A stretch of DNA of 42,351 nt from a virus. Both the position numbers and the translations under genes were made by a program. Below are positions 8,235 through 16,618 of the stretch, piece after piece. Location of the stretch: positions 1 through 42,351 of the IMG/VR virus record IMGVR_UViG_3300005617_000504. One strand, 5' to 3'. The stretch's first letter is position 1. Every line of letters starts with the position of its first letter. Under the pieces are notes generated by a model. That model saw nothing but the letters and a program-made list of their open reading frames with translations, did not search any database and was not told the DNA's origin.

Positions 8235-9310
8235 TAGTCCAAAATGTTCCGGGTAACGGTGGTGTTGTTATCGATGGCCATCTTGATCGAATCGAGCTTG
8301 ATGTTCGCGGACCGCAACAGGCCGAGCTGGGTCTGGGCGAGCCCCTGCGCGCCGGCCGTCACATAGAGGCCCTGGCGGGCGAATTGATCCTGGCCGAGCG
8401 GGCTGATGGCGCGCTGAGCAATTTCTTTGCGCGCCTGCATCTCAGGGAAAGGCGTCACAGCACTCTGTTTCGCCTGGGGCCGATTTTCCTCCACGATCTT
8501 ATTGTAAAACTCATCCAAAATGCTTTGGCCGATCGCTTCGGCCATCTCCGGTTTGAACCCCAGCCGCAACGCCTGAAATTTGGCGGCGGCAGCGGCTACA
8601 TTCATGAACGCCTTCTCGAAAAAGCCGGAAATGTTGTCCGCACCGATCGTCAGATTCGCGATCAGAATCTTCCATTTGAGACTGATGACATCCAACTTAT
8701 CGCCCATCGCATCGAGCTTCTTGAGCGTGATGTCATCGAGCACCAGGCCCAATCGATAAGCCTCTTTCGCCAGATCGGAAAAGCCCTGAACAAATGCGGG
8801 CAACAAACTATCAGCCGATCGGCCCATTAACTGGAGCATATCCGTCAGAGTCCGGCCGCTTTGCCCTGCCCGTTGCACATGCTCGGCGATCTTACGAAAC
8901 ACATCCTCAACGCTTTTTGTCCGCAGATCCTCCAGGCTGACACCGAGTCGCTCGAAAGCTGTTTGCGCTTCATTACCGGGTTTGCCGCTGAGCGCCTCAA
9001 TGGTGGAGACCTGCATCCGCTTCAATGCCATCTCCACGTCGCCCATCGTGGCGCCAGTCTGTTTCGCGGCAAATGCGGCCTCCTGGAGGAACTCAACGCC
9101 GACGCCAAGTTTGCTGGCTGAATCATTAAACTGACTGGCATAATCAATCACCGACTTAGCCGAAAAGGCGAGCGCGCCACCGCTTAAGAATCCACCGAGC
9201 CGGCTCGTGAGTGCCCCGGTCAATTTGCTGTTCAGACTGGTGACCGTGTTCTGAATGACCTGGCCGAACCCCTGATTGTCCGCGCGGATATTGATTTTGA
9301 ATTCGGGCAT
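8234..9310 (-). CDS. Tail tape measure protein, short
   Basis: The product has 358 residues. It has the typical start of the family (MPEFKINIRADNQGF) and then long helical segments, including a GGALAFSAKSVIDYASQFND stretch like that found in minor tail/tape-measure proteins of many siphophages, and a hydrophobic central patch (WKILIANLTIGADNISGFF). Tape-measure length sets tail length at roughly 0.15 nm per residue, so this predicts a tail of only about 50 nm. It follows the chaperone-like gene by 2 bp and precedes the distal tail gene. Confidence 0.75.
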   Translation of the reverse strand: MPEFKINIRADNQGFGQVIQNTVTSLNSKLTGALTSRLGGFLSGGALAFSAKSVIDYASQFNDSASKLGVGVEFLQEAAFAAKQTGATMGDVEMALKRMQVSTIEALSGKPGNEAQTAFERLGVSLEDLRTKSVEDVFRKIAEHVQRAGQSGRTLTDMLQLMGRSADSLLPAFVQGFSDLAKEAYRLGLVLDDITLKKLDAMGDKLDVISLKWKILIANLTIGADNISGFFEKAFMNVAAAAAKFQALRLGFKPEMAEAIGQSILDEFYNKIVEENRPQAKQSAVTPFPEMQARKEIAQRAISPLGQDQFARQGLYVTAGAQGLAQTQLGLLRSANIKLDSIKMAIDNNTTVTRNILD

Positions 9311-9312
9311 TG

Positions 9313-9924
9313 CTAGTTGCGAGTTGTGGGGTTGTCAGTTGGGCGATGGCCGTTCCGGGCTTCGGCTTTGGCCTCTTCGATCACCTGGCGAACGGCCGCC
9401 AGGTCCTCCGGATCCGCCAGCTCAAGTTTGCCTTCCATTTCCCAGAGCCCGAAAAAGTCCCAAAACGCTTTTGCAAGCGGAATGCAGAGCGCCTGCAGCT
9501 CGCCATAACCGAGCCGCGACATCAGTGTCAGCTTGACCTGCTGCAGCGCAGGTGTGCCCGGAGCTTTTGCCCCTTCCTGTTCCCACCTGGTTGGCATACT
9601 GGAGGATTCACGGAGGTACTCGAACACCTGGTTGAGAGGCGATAGGCCATAGGCGAGAGGGAAAAACGCCATGCGCAGGCGGAACCAGGTGGGGAAAACT
9701 TGTGAGAGTTTCACCAGGCGCAGCGCTCGCGGATACGACCGCGAACAAAGCAGCAAGAACAATTTAAGATCGCCCGGACCAGGCACGGCGTTCCCAGTGA
9801 CAAATGGCGAGCCCAACCGCTCGAGCAACAGCGCATGGCCCAGAGTGTAATGGGCCATGCGCCGGCCCAGGACACGATACGTGTCCGGGTACAGCGCGCG
9901 GGCATATTTAGCGGCGGCATTCAT
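9313..9924 (-). CDS. Putative tail assembly chaperone
   Basis: The product has 203 residues and is helical. It begins MNAAAKYARALYPDTYRVL and ends with an acidic helix (LADPEDLAAVRQVIEEAKAE). Its place between the tail-tube candidates and the tape measure is the usual site of tail assembly chaperones, which bind the tape measure. No slippery sequence is evident at its end, and the tape-measure ATG follows 2 bp after the stop, so a programmed frameshift product is not supported. Residues in the middle (PLAYGLSPLNQ) overlap a heptamer-repeat tract at 9636-9660. Confidence 0.5.
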   Translation of the reverse strand: MNAAAKYARALYPDTYRVLGRRMAHYTLGHALLLERLGSPFVTGNAVPGPGDLKLFLLLCSRSYPRALRLVKLSQVFPTWFRLRMAFFPLAYGLSPLNQVFEYLRESSSMPTRWEQEGAKAPGTPALQQVKLTLMSRLGYGELQALCIPLAKAFWDFFGLWEMEGKLELADPEDLAAVRQVIEEAKAEARNGHRPTDNPTTRN

Positions 9925-9951
9925 GATTCAATTGGGTGGAACAGGGGGGGC

Positions 9952-9993
9952 ACAGGCGTCTCGCCTGTTCCTGTTCGGCGTCTCGCCGAACAG
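9952..9993. repeat. Paired GCG-nnn-CGC hairpins
   Basis: Two adjacent palindromes share a core but have different arms: ACAGGCG-TCT-CGCCTGT (9952-9968) and CTGTTCGGCG-TCT-CGCCGAACAG (9971-9993). The same architecture recurs at 17878-17918 and 33734-33772, with single examples at 20793-20815 and 30649-30667. They lie in the gap between two tail genes. Confidence 0.65.
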
Positions 9994-10038
9994 CTCATGG
10001 CTTGGGCGCGAGACGTAGCGGGCCGCCCGCGCTATCCG

Positions 10039-10458
10039 TTACAGCGACGGATTCCCGCCGTCGGTGACGACCACTTCCACGTTGCACGCGGCCGTGTCCG
10101 CCTGCAGATACATGACCGGATATCCCCCTGTCTGAAGCTGCATTCGCACTGGCCCATAGGGTTCGCCGGGCAGGATGATGCCCGCATCAACGTCCGTGGG
10201 CGTAACATCCTTGCGCAGATAAACCGTCACGAAGTTGGTTGCGTCGCGGTTGTAGAGCAGGACCCAATATTGCTTGGTCACATCCACGTCGCCAACGGAG
10301 AGAATCTCCTTCGCTGCGAAGCCGACTGATTGGACTGTGTGATGCATTTTGGATCCGGAACTCTGCATCGTCTGCACTTTACTGGTCGTCAGTGGGGCGA
10401 CCGAGACGTTGTTCTTGGTCGCTTTAAGCGATGCGCTTAGTGTGATTTCATTAGCCAT
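10039..10458 (-). CDS. Virion protein, probably tail-associated
   Basis: The product has 139 residues (MANEITLSASLKATKNNVSV…). A good Shine-Dalgarno (AAAGGA) lies about 5 bp before ATG 10458 and decides the start. The sequence is beta-rich with a DVTKQYWVLLYNRDATNFV segment, as in small tail-tube or decoration-like proteins. No specific family is recognised. Its position after the first tail-tube candidate and before the chaperone-like gene supports a tail role. Confidence 0.5.
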   Translation of the reverse strand: MANEITLSASLKATKNNVSVAPLTTSKVQTMQSSGSKMHHTVQSVGFAAKEILSVGDVDVTKQYWVLLYNRDATNFVTVYLRKDVTPTDVDAGIILPGEPYGPVRMQLQTGGYPVMYLQADTAACNVEVVVTDGGNPSL

Positions 10459-10489
10459 AATTTCCTTTGCGTTCTTGTTTGCGGTTGAG

Positions 10490-10927
10490 TTAGACCAGCG
10501 GCAGCGCGACAAAATCCGCGCCGTTTTGCACCTGGGCAGCTTCGAGACTCAGGCTGTGAAACTCGCCGATCCGGCCGTTATATGTGCCCCCTTCATAGTT
10601 CCAGTCACCGTCGAGCGCCGTGATCCCGCTGCTGGCGATCGTGATCAGCGAAAACATCTCTGTGGGCAGGACGGTATTCGCCTTGGCTGTGACGAGTGAG
10701 CTGGGCGTTGTATCATCGATGATGATCACCTCGAGTGTCACGCGCCGTTCGCGCGCCGTGCCGGCTTTGCCAATGATATCGCCATCGCCCTGCTGAAGTT
10801 GGGATTTGGTGAATTGATCCTGCAGTTGGTGACTCTGCATTTTGTTCTTGGCGGCCGTCAGCGCGCCAAAAGCGACTGTGCCATCGATGCCGTGTAGTGC
10901 TACTTTGCCCGCGAGTTTTCGTGCCAT
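10490..10927 (-). CDS. Putative tail tube protein
   Basis: The product has 145 residues (MARKLAGKVALHGIDGTVAF…). It contains alternating beta stretches (RRVTLEVIIIDDTT) and a C-terminal LSLEAAQVQNGADFVALPL. Position between the gp37-like tail-completion gene and the chaperone/tape-measure pair matches the major tail tube slot. No sheath gene accompanies it, so a non-contractile tail is implied. The assignment rests on context. Confidence 0.45.
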   Translation of the reverse strand: MARKLAGKVALHGIDGTVAFGALTAAKNKMQSHQLQDQFTKSQLQQGDGDIIGKAGTARERRVTLEVIIIDDTTPSSLVTAKANTVLPTEMFSLITIASSGITALDGDWNYEGGTYNGRIGEFHSLSLEAAQVQNGADFVALPLV

Positions 10928-10930
10928 AGG

Positions 10931-10955
10931 TTAGTTGATGGTTGATGGTTGATGG
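10931..10955. repeat. Heptamer tandem repeat (TTGATGG)n
   Basis: About three tandem copies of GGTTGAT lie exactly at the junction between two late genes, just upstream of the start of the 10490-10927 gene. Confidence 0.65.
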
Positions 10956-10967
10956 TGACCTGACCGG

Positions 10968-11447
10968 TTAGGTCTCATCTTCAAGGACCATGACGGTGCT
11001 GGTTTCAAACGTGATTTCGTATTCCTGTTCGCCAGGCGCTTCGGCCATTTCCAGGTTCCTGAACTCGAATGGTGTCCAGCCGCCGTTCTCCGGAGTCCAT
11101 CGCCGAAGCGCGGTAAGCACCTTGGCCGCCAAAGCCAACGCCGGCAGATGAGTGCCCGTGCTGCTGCGGTTCTGCAGGACGTTCTCCGTAGCGACGATAA
11201 TCACCGTGGCCCGCACGGCGTCGTCCCCGGCGTCGTCATCTGCGGCGATCCGCGGTGTGCGCACCGTGAGCGCGATCCCGAGCTTGATAAGGCGCGCCTC
11301 GAGCTCCGTGAGCACATCGCCCTTATCCTCGCGCACCACATCGATCGTATCCGGACCGCCGAACTCGCTCAGATCCGCCAGGCGCTCCGAGATATCCAGG
11401 TGCAACTGGCTGAACAGATCGAGGACTGATGGTTCGGTAATAGGCAT
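10968..11447 (-). CDS. Mu gp37-like tail protein (DUF1834 type)
   Basis: The product has 159 residues. The N-terminus (VLDLFSQLHLDISERLADLS) and the C-terminal beta strands (EYEITFETSTVMVLEDE) resemble Mu gp37-type proteins, thought to complete or terminate the tail at the neck. It follows the G-like gene by 2 bp, as in Mu, where G, gp36, gp37 and tail genes are grouped. Family assignment is from overall pattern and synteny rather than from a catalytic motif. Confidence 0.5.
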   Translation of the reverse strand: MPITEPSVLDLFSQLHLDISERLADLSEFGGPDTIDVVREDKGDVLTELEARLIKLGIALTVRTPRIAADDDAGDDAVRATVIIVATENVLQNRSSTGTHLPALALAAKVLTALRRWTPENGGWTPFEFRNLEMAEAPGEQEYEITFETSTVMVLEDET

Positions 11448-11449
11448 GA

Positions 11450-12070
11450 TCAGCTTGCCCTGGGTTTCAGATAATTCTCCACATCCGCCAGGAGCGCGGC
11501 TTCGATGTCTTTATCCGACGGGAGCGCTTTGGGATCCTTCGGCACCGTGACGCTCTTCACCAGCTTGTAATAGAAATGGAGCGTGGCGTTCCGGACCCCT
11601 TTGCGGGCTTTGCCGAACCCATCTCCGTAGGCCACCAGATAAGCGCCGCGTCTGGTCCGGAGCAGAAACAACCCTGGAATCAAACGGTCGGACGGCCGCT
11701 TGCCGTAGGCAGCCGCCTGCAGCGGGATCGCCAGGGCCTCTTTTTCTCGGGGGCGAATCGTCGCGCCGCGGTAATGGGTCATGAACGCCGGATCAGCGAT
11801 GGTGACCGTCGCGTCATGTTCGGTTGCGCCGGTGAACGACGTCGCATTGCGGATCCGGCGATCCCAGAAATGTTGCGTGGGCCAGCCGCGCCGGCGCGTC
11901 TTGAAATTCCCCGATCGGCCGTATTCAGCGAAATACTTCCTGAGCAATGCCTCGACCCGTTTGCCCAGGCGCTGCATCAGCGGCCGCAGAGGCGACACGC
12001 GCCGTAGCATCTCGCGCAACGCCGGCGTGGCGGTGTCTTTGGCGACCGTGACTTTGATAGGGAGAGGCAT
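11450..12070 (-). CDS. Phage virion morphogenesis protein (Mu gpG-like)
   Basis: The product has 206 residues. It is basic and follows the F-like head morphogenesis gene, the same neighbour as in Mu. The N-terminal segment (MPLPIKVTVAKDTATPALRE) and the repeated LLRRV/LGKRVEALLRKYF helices fit the virion-morphogenesis (gpG) family, which acts at the head-tail interface. ATG 12070 is preferred; the longer frame upstream is made of a heptamer-repeat tract (12071-12097). Confidence 0.6.
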   Translation of the reverse strand: MPLPIKVTVAKDTATPALREMLRRVSPLRPLMQRLGKRVEALLRKYFAEYGRSGNFKTRRRGWPTQHFWDRRIRNATSFTGATEHDATVTIADPAFMTHYRGATIRPREKEALAIPLQAAAYGKRPSDRLIPGLFLLRTRRGAYLVAYGDGFGKARKGVRNATLHFYYKLVKSVTVPKDPKALPSDKDIEAALLADVENYLKPRAS

Positions 12071-12095
12071 GAGGTGATAGGCGATAGGCGATAGT

Positions 12096-12899
12096 TCAGG
12101 TCGTCCATTCGGCGACGTCACCATCGATCTTCACCTTGTCCCCAAACCACTCGCTCAATTTGCCGGCCAGGTTCGGGTCCAGGCTGCTCACGTCGGCATT
12201 CAGGTTCTGATTGAAATCGGCGTCCTGGGCGACCGGCTTTTGGTCGGGCCCAATAACGCCCAGGTCCTCCGCTTCGGCGCGATCGACGTCATCGATCCCC
12301 ATGCCGCTGCCGAAATCAAATGGCGGCCACGGCCGGCCGAACCGACTCAGCTTCGTCCAGACTGGATCATTCTTCAGCGCGATCATGCGCCCATCAAAGA
12401 AACGGCCGCCGGCGGCGCGCCAACGTTCCGGCCAATTCTCGCGTGGAGCCCTGCGCGATTCGATCCGGAGGAATTCCTGCGCCGGGAACGCATCGAGCAG
12501 CTCGGGATCCTGCCCGATTTTCCAACGGCCGAACTCAGCCGCGTCCTGTGTCTGGAAATCATAGATGAGCTCGAGCCGCCGCCAGCTGGTGATATCAGTG
12601 ATATCGCCGGTGTCGCCTTCAGGCGCGCCCAGGGCCTGGCGCATCTCACTCACGAACTTCGAGCGGTCCATGAACGCGCGCGCCGGATTGTCGCGGCCCA
12701 GCGTGCTCCATTCCTTGAGTTTATCCTGGAACGTTTGCACCGTGCGCAGATCATCGACGCCGGCGGAGAAGAACGAGCGCTCGCGGATGGATAGATCGAG
12801 CGCTTCCCAGTCCTTCGTGCGCAATTTGGAGGCGACGGCCGTTTTGCCGGCCAGCCGGTCCACGGCTTCTTCGAACGGTTGGATGACGATATCAGGCAT
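12096..12899 (-). CDS. Head morphogenesis protein (Mu gp30/F-like)
   Basis: The product has 267 residues and matches the SPP1 gp7/Mu F type of minor head protein, which sits near the portal and takes part in head assembly. Visible features are the helical N-terminal half (VRTVQ-like KLKEWSTLGRDNPARAFMDR), the RLELIYDFQTQDAAEFGRW segment and the C-terminal WPPFDFGSGMGIDDV patch. In Mu this gene follows the portal gene directly; here it lies about 7.6 kb further downstream, beyond the capsid and three fibre-like genes. Confidence 0.7.
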   Translation of the reverse strand: MPDIVIQPFEEAVDRLAGKTAVASKLRTKDWEALDLSIRERSFFSAGVDDLRTVQTFQDKLKEWSTLGRDNPARAFMDRSKFVSEMRQALGAPEGDTGDITDITSWRRLELIYDFQTQDAAEFGRWKIGQDPELLDAFPAQEFLRIESRRAPRENWPERWRAAGGRFFDGRMIALKNDPVWTKLSRFGRPWPPFDFGSGMGIDDVDRAEAEDLGVIGPDQKPVAQDADFNQNLNADVSSLDPNLAGKLSEWFGDKVKIDGDVAEWTT

Positions 12900-12951
12900 G
12901 ATCTTTTGCCTCGAAGCAGACCGCGAGAAAAAGAAGTAGCAGAGTTTTCAT
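12892..12951 (-). CDS. Tiny hydrophobic peptide, possible
   Basis: A 19-codon frame, MKTLLLLFLAVCFEAKDHA, overlaps the stop of the upstream gene (ATGA at 12948-12951) and overlaps the start of the head morphogenesis gene downstream. It could be a translational coupler or a small membrane peptide. The short length makes chance likely. Confidence 0.25.
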   Translation of the reverse strand: MKTLLLLFLAVCFEAKDHA

Positions 12952-13385
12952 TTTGATCTCCGAACCATCCACCATGAGAGTGCAATCGTCACCGCCAAGC
13001 AGAGCGCCGAAACAAGCAGGCCGGTGCGCCACAGTTCTGGATTGTCGTTCATCATCGAAAGGTTGCAGCTCAGATTCACGGCCTGGATGACGCCGTAGAC
13101 CGTGACTAAAGCCACAAGAGCCGCTAGCGTTTTTGTTGGCGAAGTTGGCGCACACTTCCGATTCTGAAACTCTCTGCAACGAGGCGTGAAAATGTGCTTC
13201 ATCATCCGTTTGCAACGACGGCACCAAAAATGTCCTGTGCCAGTCAGCCAACTACCCCATTCATTACGCTCCCCGCACTTCTCGCACTCCGAATCCGTCA
13301 GCGCCGTTCCGCTTCTGGGTCTGATTTCCGTTTTGTAGGGAGTTACGCTCACTTGCACCTCCGCCATAGCCGACCCGAACGCCAT
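12948..13385 (-). CDS. Zinc-ribbon membrane protein, unknown
   Basis: The product has 145 residues. A zinc ribbon (CEKCGERNEWGSWLTGTGHF then CRRCKR) is followed by two hydrophobic segments (TLAALVALVTVYGVIQAV and LLVSALCLAVTIALSWWMV), so it probably sits in the inner membrane with the metal site in the cytoplasm. It overlaps the previous gene by 37 bp; a start at ATG 13367 would reduce this to 19 bp. No function is recognised. It lies in the fibre-gene island and may be a lysogenic-conversion gene rather than a virion part. Confidence 0.55.
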   Translation of the reverse strand: MAFGSAMAEVQVSVTPYKTEIRPRSGTALTDSECEKCGERNEWGSWLTGTGHFWCRRCKRMMKHIFTPRCREFQNRKCAPTSPTKTLAALVALVTVYGVIQAVNLSCNLSMMNDNPELWRTGLLVSALCLAVTIALSWWMVRRSK

Positions 13386-13540
13386 GTCAGCGCATTCCCA
13401 ACGAACGGCACCGATTCAAAAGACATCTCCGCGACCTGCTTGCGGTCCAGCAGTTCGCGCTCATACACCGATTCGTAAACGGCGTCGCCCACCTCGCACT
13501 CGGCGAGCATGCCTCGAAGTTGTTTGAACTTGCTGCTCAT
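13349..13540 (-). CDS. Small protein, unknown
   Basis: The product has 63 residues (MSSKFKQLRGMLAECEVGDA…). The start is in an ATGA overlap with the end of the upstream exported-protein gene. It has an acidic helical front and a basic tail (WRSGRLWRRCK). No family is recognised. Its overlap with the next gene suggests that the group 12892-14400 is translated as a coupled unit. Confidence 0.45.
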   Translation of the reverse strand: MSSKFKQLRGMLAECEVGDAVYESVYERELLDRKQVAEMSFESVPFVGNALTWRSGRLWRRCK

Positions 13541-14400
13541 TGCCGGTTGTAAACCTCTTGCACGTTATAGACCGCCTGGTAGTAAGCAGCCTGCTTCTCA
13601 TTCGGAATGCCGAAACCAAAGCAGTGATAGCTCAAAGCCCGGTCAGTCCACAGCGACGGGTTTCCCGCGCTCGACATCTCCGCGTGAACGATCACTTGCC
13701 CGCCCGCCAGTGCGCCCGCCGCAGCCGCCGCGCTGATCAGAATCGAAGCGCCGTTCTTGTAAATCGCCCTGGCATCAGAACGCCGCGTCGTGACGTAGAA
13801 ACCTCTCCCGGTTGTGTCCGCGACGGAAACCTGATTGGCCACCGTGCCGAGTTCAAGATATGTCGTGTTCGCGTAGGAAATTGGAAATCCTACGATTGTC
13901 GGTCCAACTGAGTAGGCGATGCCCATGCAGTAACCGGACTGCGACGAAGCCGTCCGGTTATAGACCGCCATGTGAAGGTTCGTGATGCTGGTCAACCCCG
14001 ACAGCCCCATTCCAGGCGACGGTGAATTCGGCACCAGATATTTTGTCGTCGTGTTGCCGGTCAACCCGGTAGCTTCCGCGTAGTCAGTTGAAACGAACGC
14101 TACCAGTTGATCGGGAGCGACCATCGTGCTGAACCAATCAACAATGATCGGGATGCACATTGCATTGGTCTGATCTCCCAAATAGATATTTGCCCTGCCA
14201 AGGTAACGGCGCACGTCCCATTTCCGCGTCTGCTGCATGAAGCGAGTGCCAGTCCGGTAGGCTTTACCGGTGATTGTTCCGCTGTTCGTGCCCACGCGCA
14301 CGCGCCACGCTTCCGCCTCCCAGTTGTAGGTGGACACCGGCGGGATTGCTGCGCTCGCGCAGACGACGCTCAGCAGCAGCCAAGGAAGGAAGCGTTTCAT
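13537..14400 (-). CDS. Exported fibre- or lectin-like protein
   Basis: The product has 287 residues. It begins with a clear Sec signal peptide (MKRFLPWLLLSVVCASA, cleavage near residue 17-18) followed by a beta-rich body. The C-terminal end (…FGFGIPNEKQAAYYQAVYN) is of a type seen at the end of concanavalin-like domains in tail-tip proteins of environmental phages. It overlaps the preceding fibre gene by 4 bp. A signal peptide is unusual for a virion protein and suggests export by the host cell. Confidence 0.6.
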   Translation of the reverse strand: MKRFLPWLLLSVVCASAAIPPVSTYNWEAEAWRVRVGTNSGTITGKAYRTGTRFMQQTRKWDVRRYLGRANIYLGDQTNAMCIPIIVDWFSTMVAPDQLVAFVSTDYAEATGLTGNTTTKYLVPNSPSPGMGLSGLTSITNLHMAVYNRTASSQSGYCMGIAYSVGPTIVGFPISYANTTYLELGTVANQVSVADTTGRGFYVTTRRSDARAIYKNGASILISAAAAAGALAGGQVIVHAEMSSAGNPSLWTDRALSYHCFGFGIPNEKQAAYYQAVYNVQEVYNRQ

Positions 14401-15908
14401 CGTTGAATGTTCAGGTTCGGAGTTCCGACCAAGGTCGAGTTGGTTGTCAGGTCGGTGTGCAGATAGATGTAGGAGACGGCATTGGCCTGCGTTTTGATTG
14501 TCGGTTGGCCGCCTGTGCCGCCGTCCTCCCATCCGACCACGCTGTTTGTCAGCTTCACCGTGTAGCCGCCAGTGCCGTCCTGCTGAAAGCAAACCGTGTA
14601 GGTCTTATAAGCGGTCTTGGCAGGAAGATTCGAGAAGGTTGAACTTCCGAGCAGACAGTTATTCGTCACCAAGAGATAGAACGATGCGCCGTTGGTTGTG
14701 CAATCCAGTCCGGTGATGTTCGTACCGCTCCAACCCAAAGCAGTCACGTCCGTCGTGACTCCGCTGCCGCTGCCGGTTGCTGTCAGCGTGCCGTCGTTTG
14801 ATAGCGTCAAGCCACTCAACGTCGCGTTGGTGACCGTGCCGTTCGTTAGAGCCACCAGCACCGCGGGCAATGGAATGTTCTGCAACGTGAATGTTCCATT
14901 TGTCAGAATCGTGATGCTGTTTGAAATCGTGATATGGCCGCCTTTGAGCACCGTGACGTTATTGGTCTGGACGACAATCGTGGTGTAGGTGTTCGTTCCC
15001 ACGCTGCCGTCGTTGCGGGTCATCCAGACCGGCAGCCCGTTCGTCATCGTCAGCGCCTGCCCGTTTGTTCCCGCTCCGAGATTGCGAAGGTGAGTCCCGT
15101 CGTAATAGTAAACATCGCCCGCCGCTGCGCTGAGCGCGCCGAGATCTTTGACGAGTGCCGAGAATCGGTTCGTGTCGAGCGTCCCACTGCCGATCTTGGC
15201 CGCGTCGAGCGATGGCAGATCCGCGGCGATGAGCGCCCGCAAGCTGGCCGCGCCAGTCGTGCCATCGGGAGTCGCGAGCACAAGATTCGAGGTTTGCCCA
15301 CCTGCCGCCGTCACCGCCAACAGCCCACTTGTCGTCACCGGGCTGCCTGACACCGACAACCACGACGGGACCGTCAAACCAACGCTCGTCACCGACCCTC
15401 CAGACCCGGTTGCCGATAGTGTTGTGCCGTCGAATGCGACCCCGGACCCGATTACCACCGCCGAGAGATTCGTGCCACTGTCAGTCCGGACCAACTTGCC
15501 AGGACCGACAACCAACGGCTTTGCATTGGCGTTGAACGTCACCGTTCCAACACTGAGCGGCCCGGTGATCGTCGCGCTGCTATCGCCAGCCGCGAATGAA
15601 ATCGCTGGGCCAACCTTGAAAATTTGGTTGTCATTGTCCCAAGTCAAAGCGCTACTGAACCCGATGCCGTTCGTGCCGATCGCAAATGGTATTCGCCCGT
15701 CCGTATAAGCCGCGCTCTGGCCGAAATGCAGCGTGCTGCCGCTTTTGACCAAGCCGTTGCCAGCGGGAACGATTATGAGATTCAATGCATTGGAATTGGC
15801 GGGGAAAAAGTTGGTTGGCGCGACGACGGCGCCGTTGGTATCCACGCTCACGCTGCGGACCTGTGCAAAAAGGGCGATAGGCAAGAGGCACCAGGCGATG
15901 GGGAGCAT
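14397..15908 (-). CDS. Tail-fibre-like protein with signal peptide
   Basis: The product has 503 residues. After a hydrophobic leader (MLPIAWCLLPIALFAQ) the protein is Thr/Ser/Gly/Asn-rich and repetitive, with the segment SLRALIAADLPSLDAAKIGS typical of phage tail fibres, and many short beta repeats (TNGTFTLQNIPLPAVLVAL, TNATLSGLTLSND). It probably forms a trimeric beta fibre. The leader is encoded by a heptamer repeat tract (15873-15903). ATG 15908 is chosen; the upstream 22 codons come from another intergenic repeat. A receptor-binding role is plausible, but the leader raises the possibility of cell-surface display instead. Confidence 0.65.
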   Translation of the reverse strand: MLPIAWCLLPIALFAQVRSVSVDTNGAVVAPTNFFPANSNALNLIIVPAGNGLVKSGSTLHFGQSAAYTDGRIPFAIGTNGIGFSSALTWDNDNQIFKVGPAISFAAGDSSATITGPLSVGTVTFNANAKPLVVGPGKLVRTDSGTNLSAVVIGSGVAFDGTTLSATGSGGSVTSVGLTVPSWLSVSGSPVTTSGLLAVTAAGGQTSNLVLATPDGTTGAASLRALIAADLPSLDAAKIGSGTLDTNRFSALVKDLGALSAAAGDVYYYDGTHLRNLGAGTNGQALTMTNGLPVWMTRNDGSVGTNTYTTIVVQTNNVTVLKGGHITISNSITILTNGTFTLQNIPLPAVLVALTNGTVTNATLSGLTLSNDGTLTATGSGSGVTTDVTALGWSGTNITGLDCTTNGASFYLLVTNNCLLGSSTFSNLPAKTAYKTYTVCFQQDGTGGYTVKLTNSVVGWEDGGTGGQPTIKTQANAVSYIYLHTDLTTNSTLVGTPNLNIQR

Positions 15909-15970
15909 CCGTGCTAATCCGTGAAATCCGTGTCTCGCTCGATACGGTGCTAATCTGTGAGATCCGTGTT
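15909..15970. repeat. AGACACGGATTTCACGGAT-family repeat, two copies
   Basis: Two imperfect tandem copies read CTAATCCGTGAAATCCGTGT and CTAATCTGTGAGATCCGTGT on the plus strand. They fill the junction between two fibre genes. Other copies are at 16590-16618, 17278-17349, 22498-22556, 24022-24056, 24600-24632, 27385-27502, 30375-30403, 31062-31083 and 32325-32357. Confidence 0.7.
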
Positions 15971-16588
15971 TCATGATTCGCCTGGGATAACGATGTTGAT
16001 CTGCTCGAACTCGGGCGGGCCGGCTACGTTCAATGTGTGATAGAGCCCGGTGTCGGTGTTCTTGAACTGCAGGTTGCCATTTTTGAGCCGGTAATTGTTG
16101 CCATAGATCGGGACCAGGCCGACCACAGCGATCGCCAGATCACCGGGTTGATCGAGTTGGAGCTGCTCCTGGCCGACTGCGCCGACCACCCACAGCGTAT
16201 GATACAAACCGGTATCGATGTTTTTGAGCTGCAGTTTGCCGGCGTTGTATTGGTAATTGGTCCCGCTCACCGGCAGAAACGTGGCCGGGACGTACACTGG
16301 CGACGTCGGCGCGGAGATGATCATCAGATCCCGGATATCGGCCGTGCCATCGCTTTCGGGGACCTGGATCCTGAATTTGTCGCGATTGTTGGTGCCGACT
16401 TGCACCAGATAAATCCCATGATCGAGCACCTGGCTGATCGCGCCATCCTCGTCAGCGACCACAGTGATGATCGGCGCGGTGAGAACGCCGAGCCCATCAA
16501 TAGCCGGGTTGGTTTCGCACAAGAACTTGACGGCTGTGCTCGCACGCGGCTGGTCCGCAGCGTCAATGAATGTGCCGGTTACGGTCAT
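15971..16588 (-). CDS. Fibre or baseplate-like protein with internal duplication
   Basis: The product has 205 residues. The N-terminal third (MTVTGTFIDAADQPRASTAV) looks like an Ig-like or prealbumin-type beta domain. The rest contains two copies of one unit, NYQYNAGKLQLKNIDTGLYH and NYRLKNGNLQFKNTDTGLYH, each followed by a similar strand pair ending in a Gln/Glu-rich strand and Pro-Gly. Such duplications are common in phage fibres and adhesins. No signal peptide is present, unlike the next two genes. It is the first of the three fibre-type genes. Confidence 0.55.
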   Translation of the reverse strand: MTVTGTFIDAADQPRASTAVKFLCETNPAIDGLGVLTAPIITVVADEDGAISQVLDHGIYLVQVGTNNRDKFRIQVPESDGTADIRDLMIISAPTSPVYVPATFLPVSGTNYQYNAGKLQLKNIDTGLYHTLWVVGAVGQEQLQLDQPGDLAIAVVGLVPIYGNNYRLKNGNLQFKNTDTGLYHTLNVAGPPEFEQINIVIPGES

Positions 16589-16589
16589 T

Positions 16590-16618
16590 TAGACACTGAT
16601 TTCACGGATTAACACTGA
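16590..16618. repeat. AGACACTGATTTCACGGAT-family repeat
   Basis: One copy lies between two late genes and also encodes the last residues (ISVNP) and stop codon of the gene at 16602-16859. Confidence 0.65.

Noticed and set aside
9300-9330. Programmed frameshift joining chaperone-like gene to the tape measure
   Set aside because: No slippery heptamer at the junction; the tape measure has its own ATG 2 bp after the stop.
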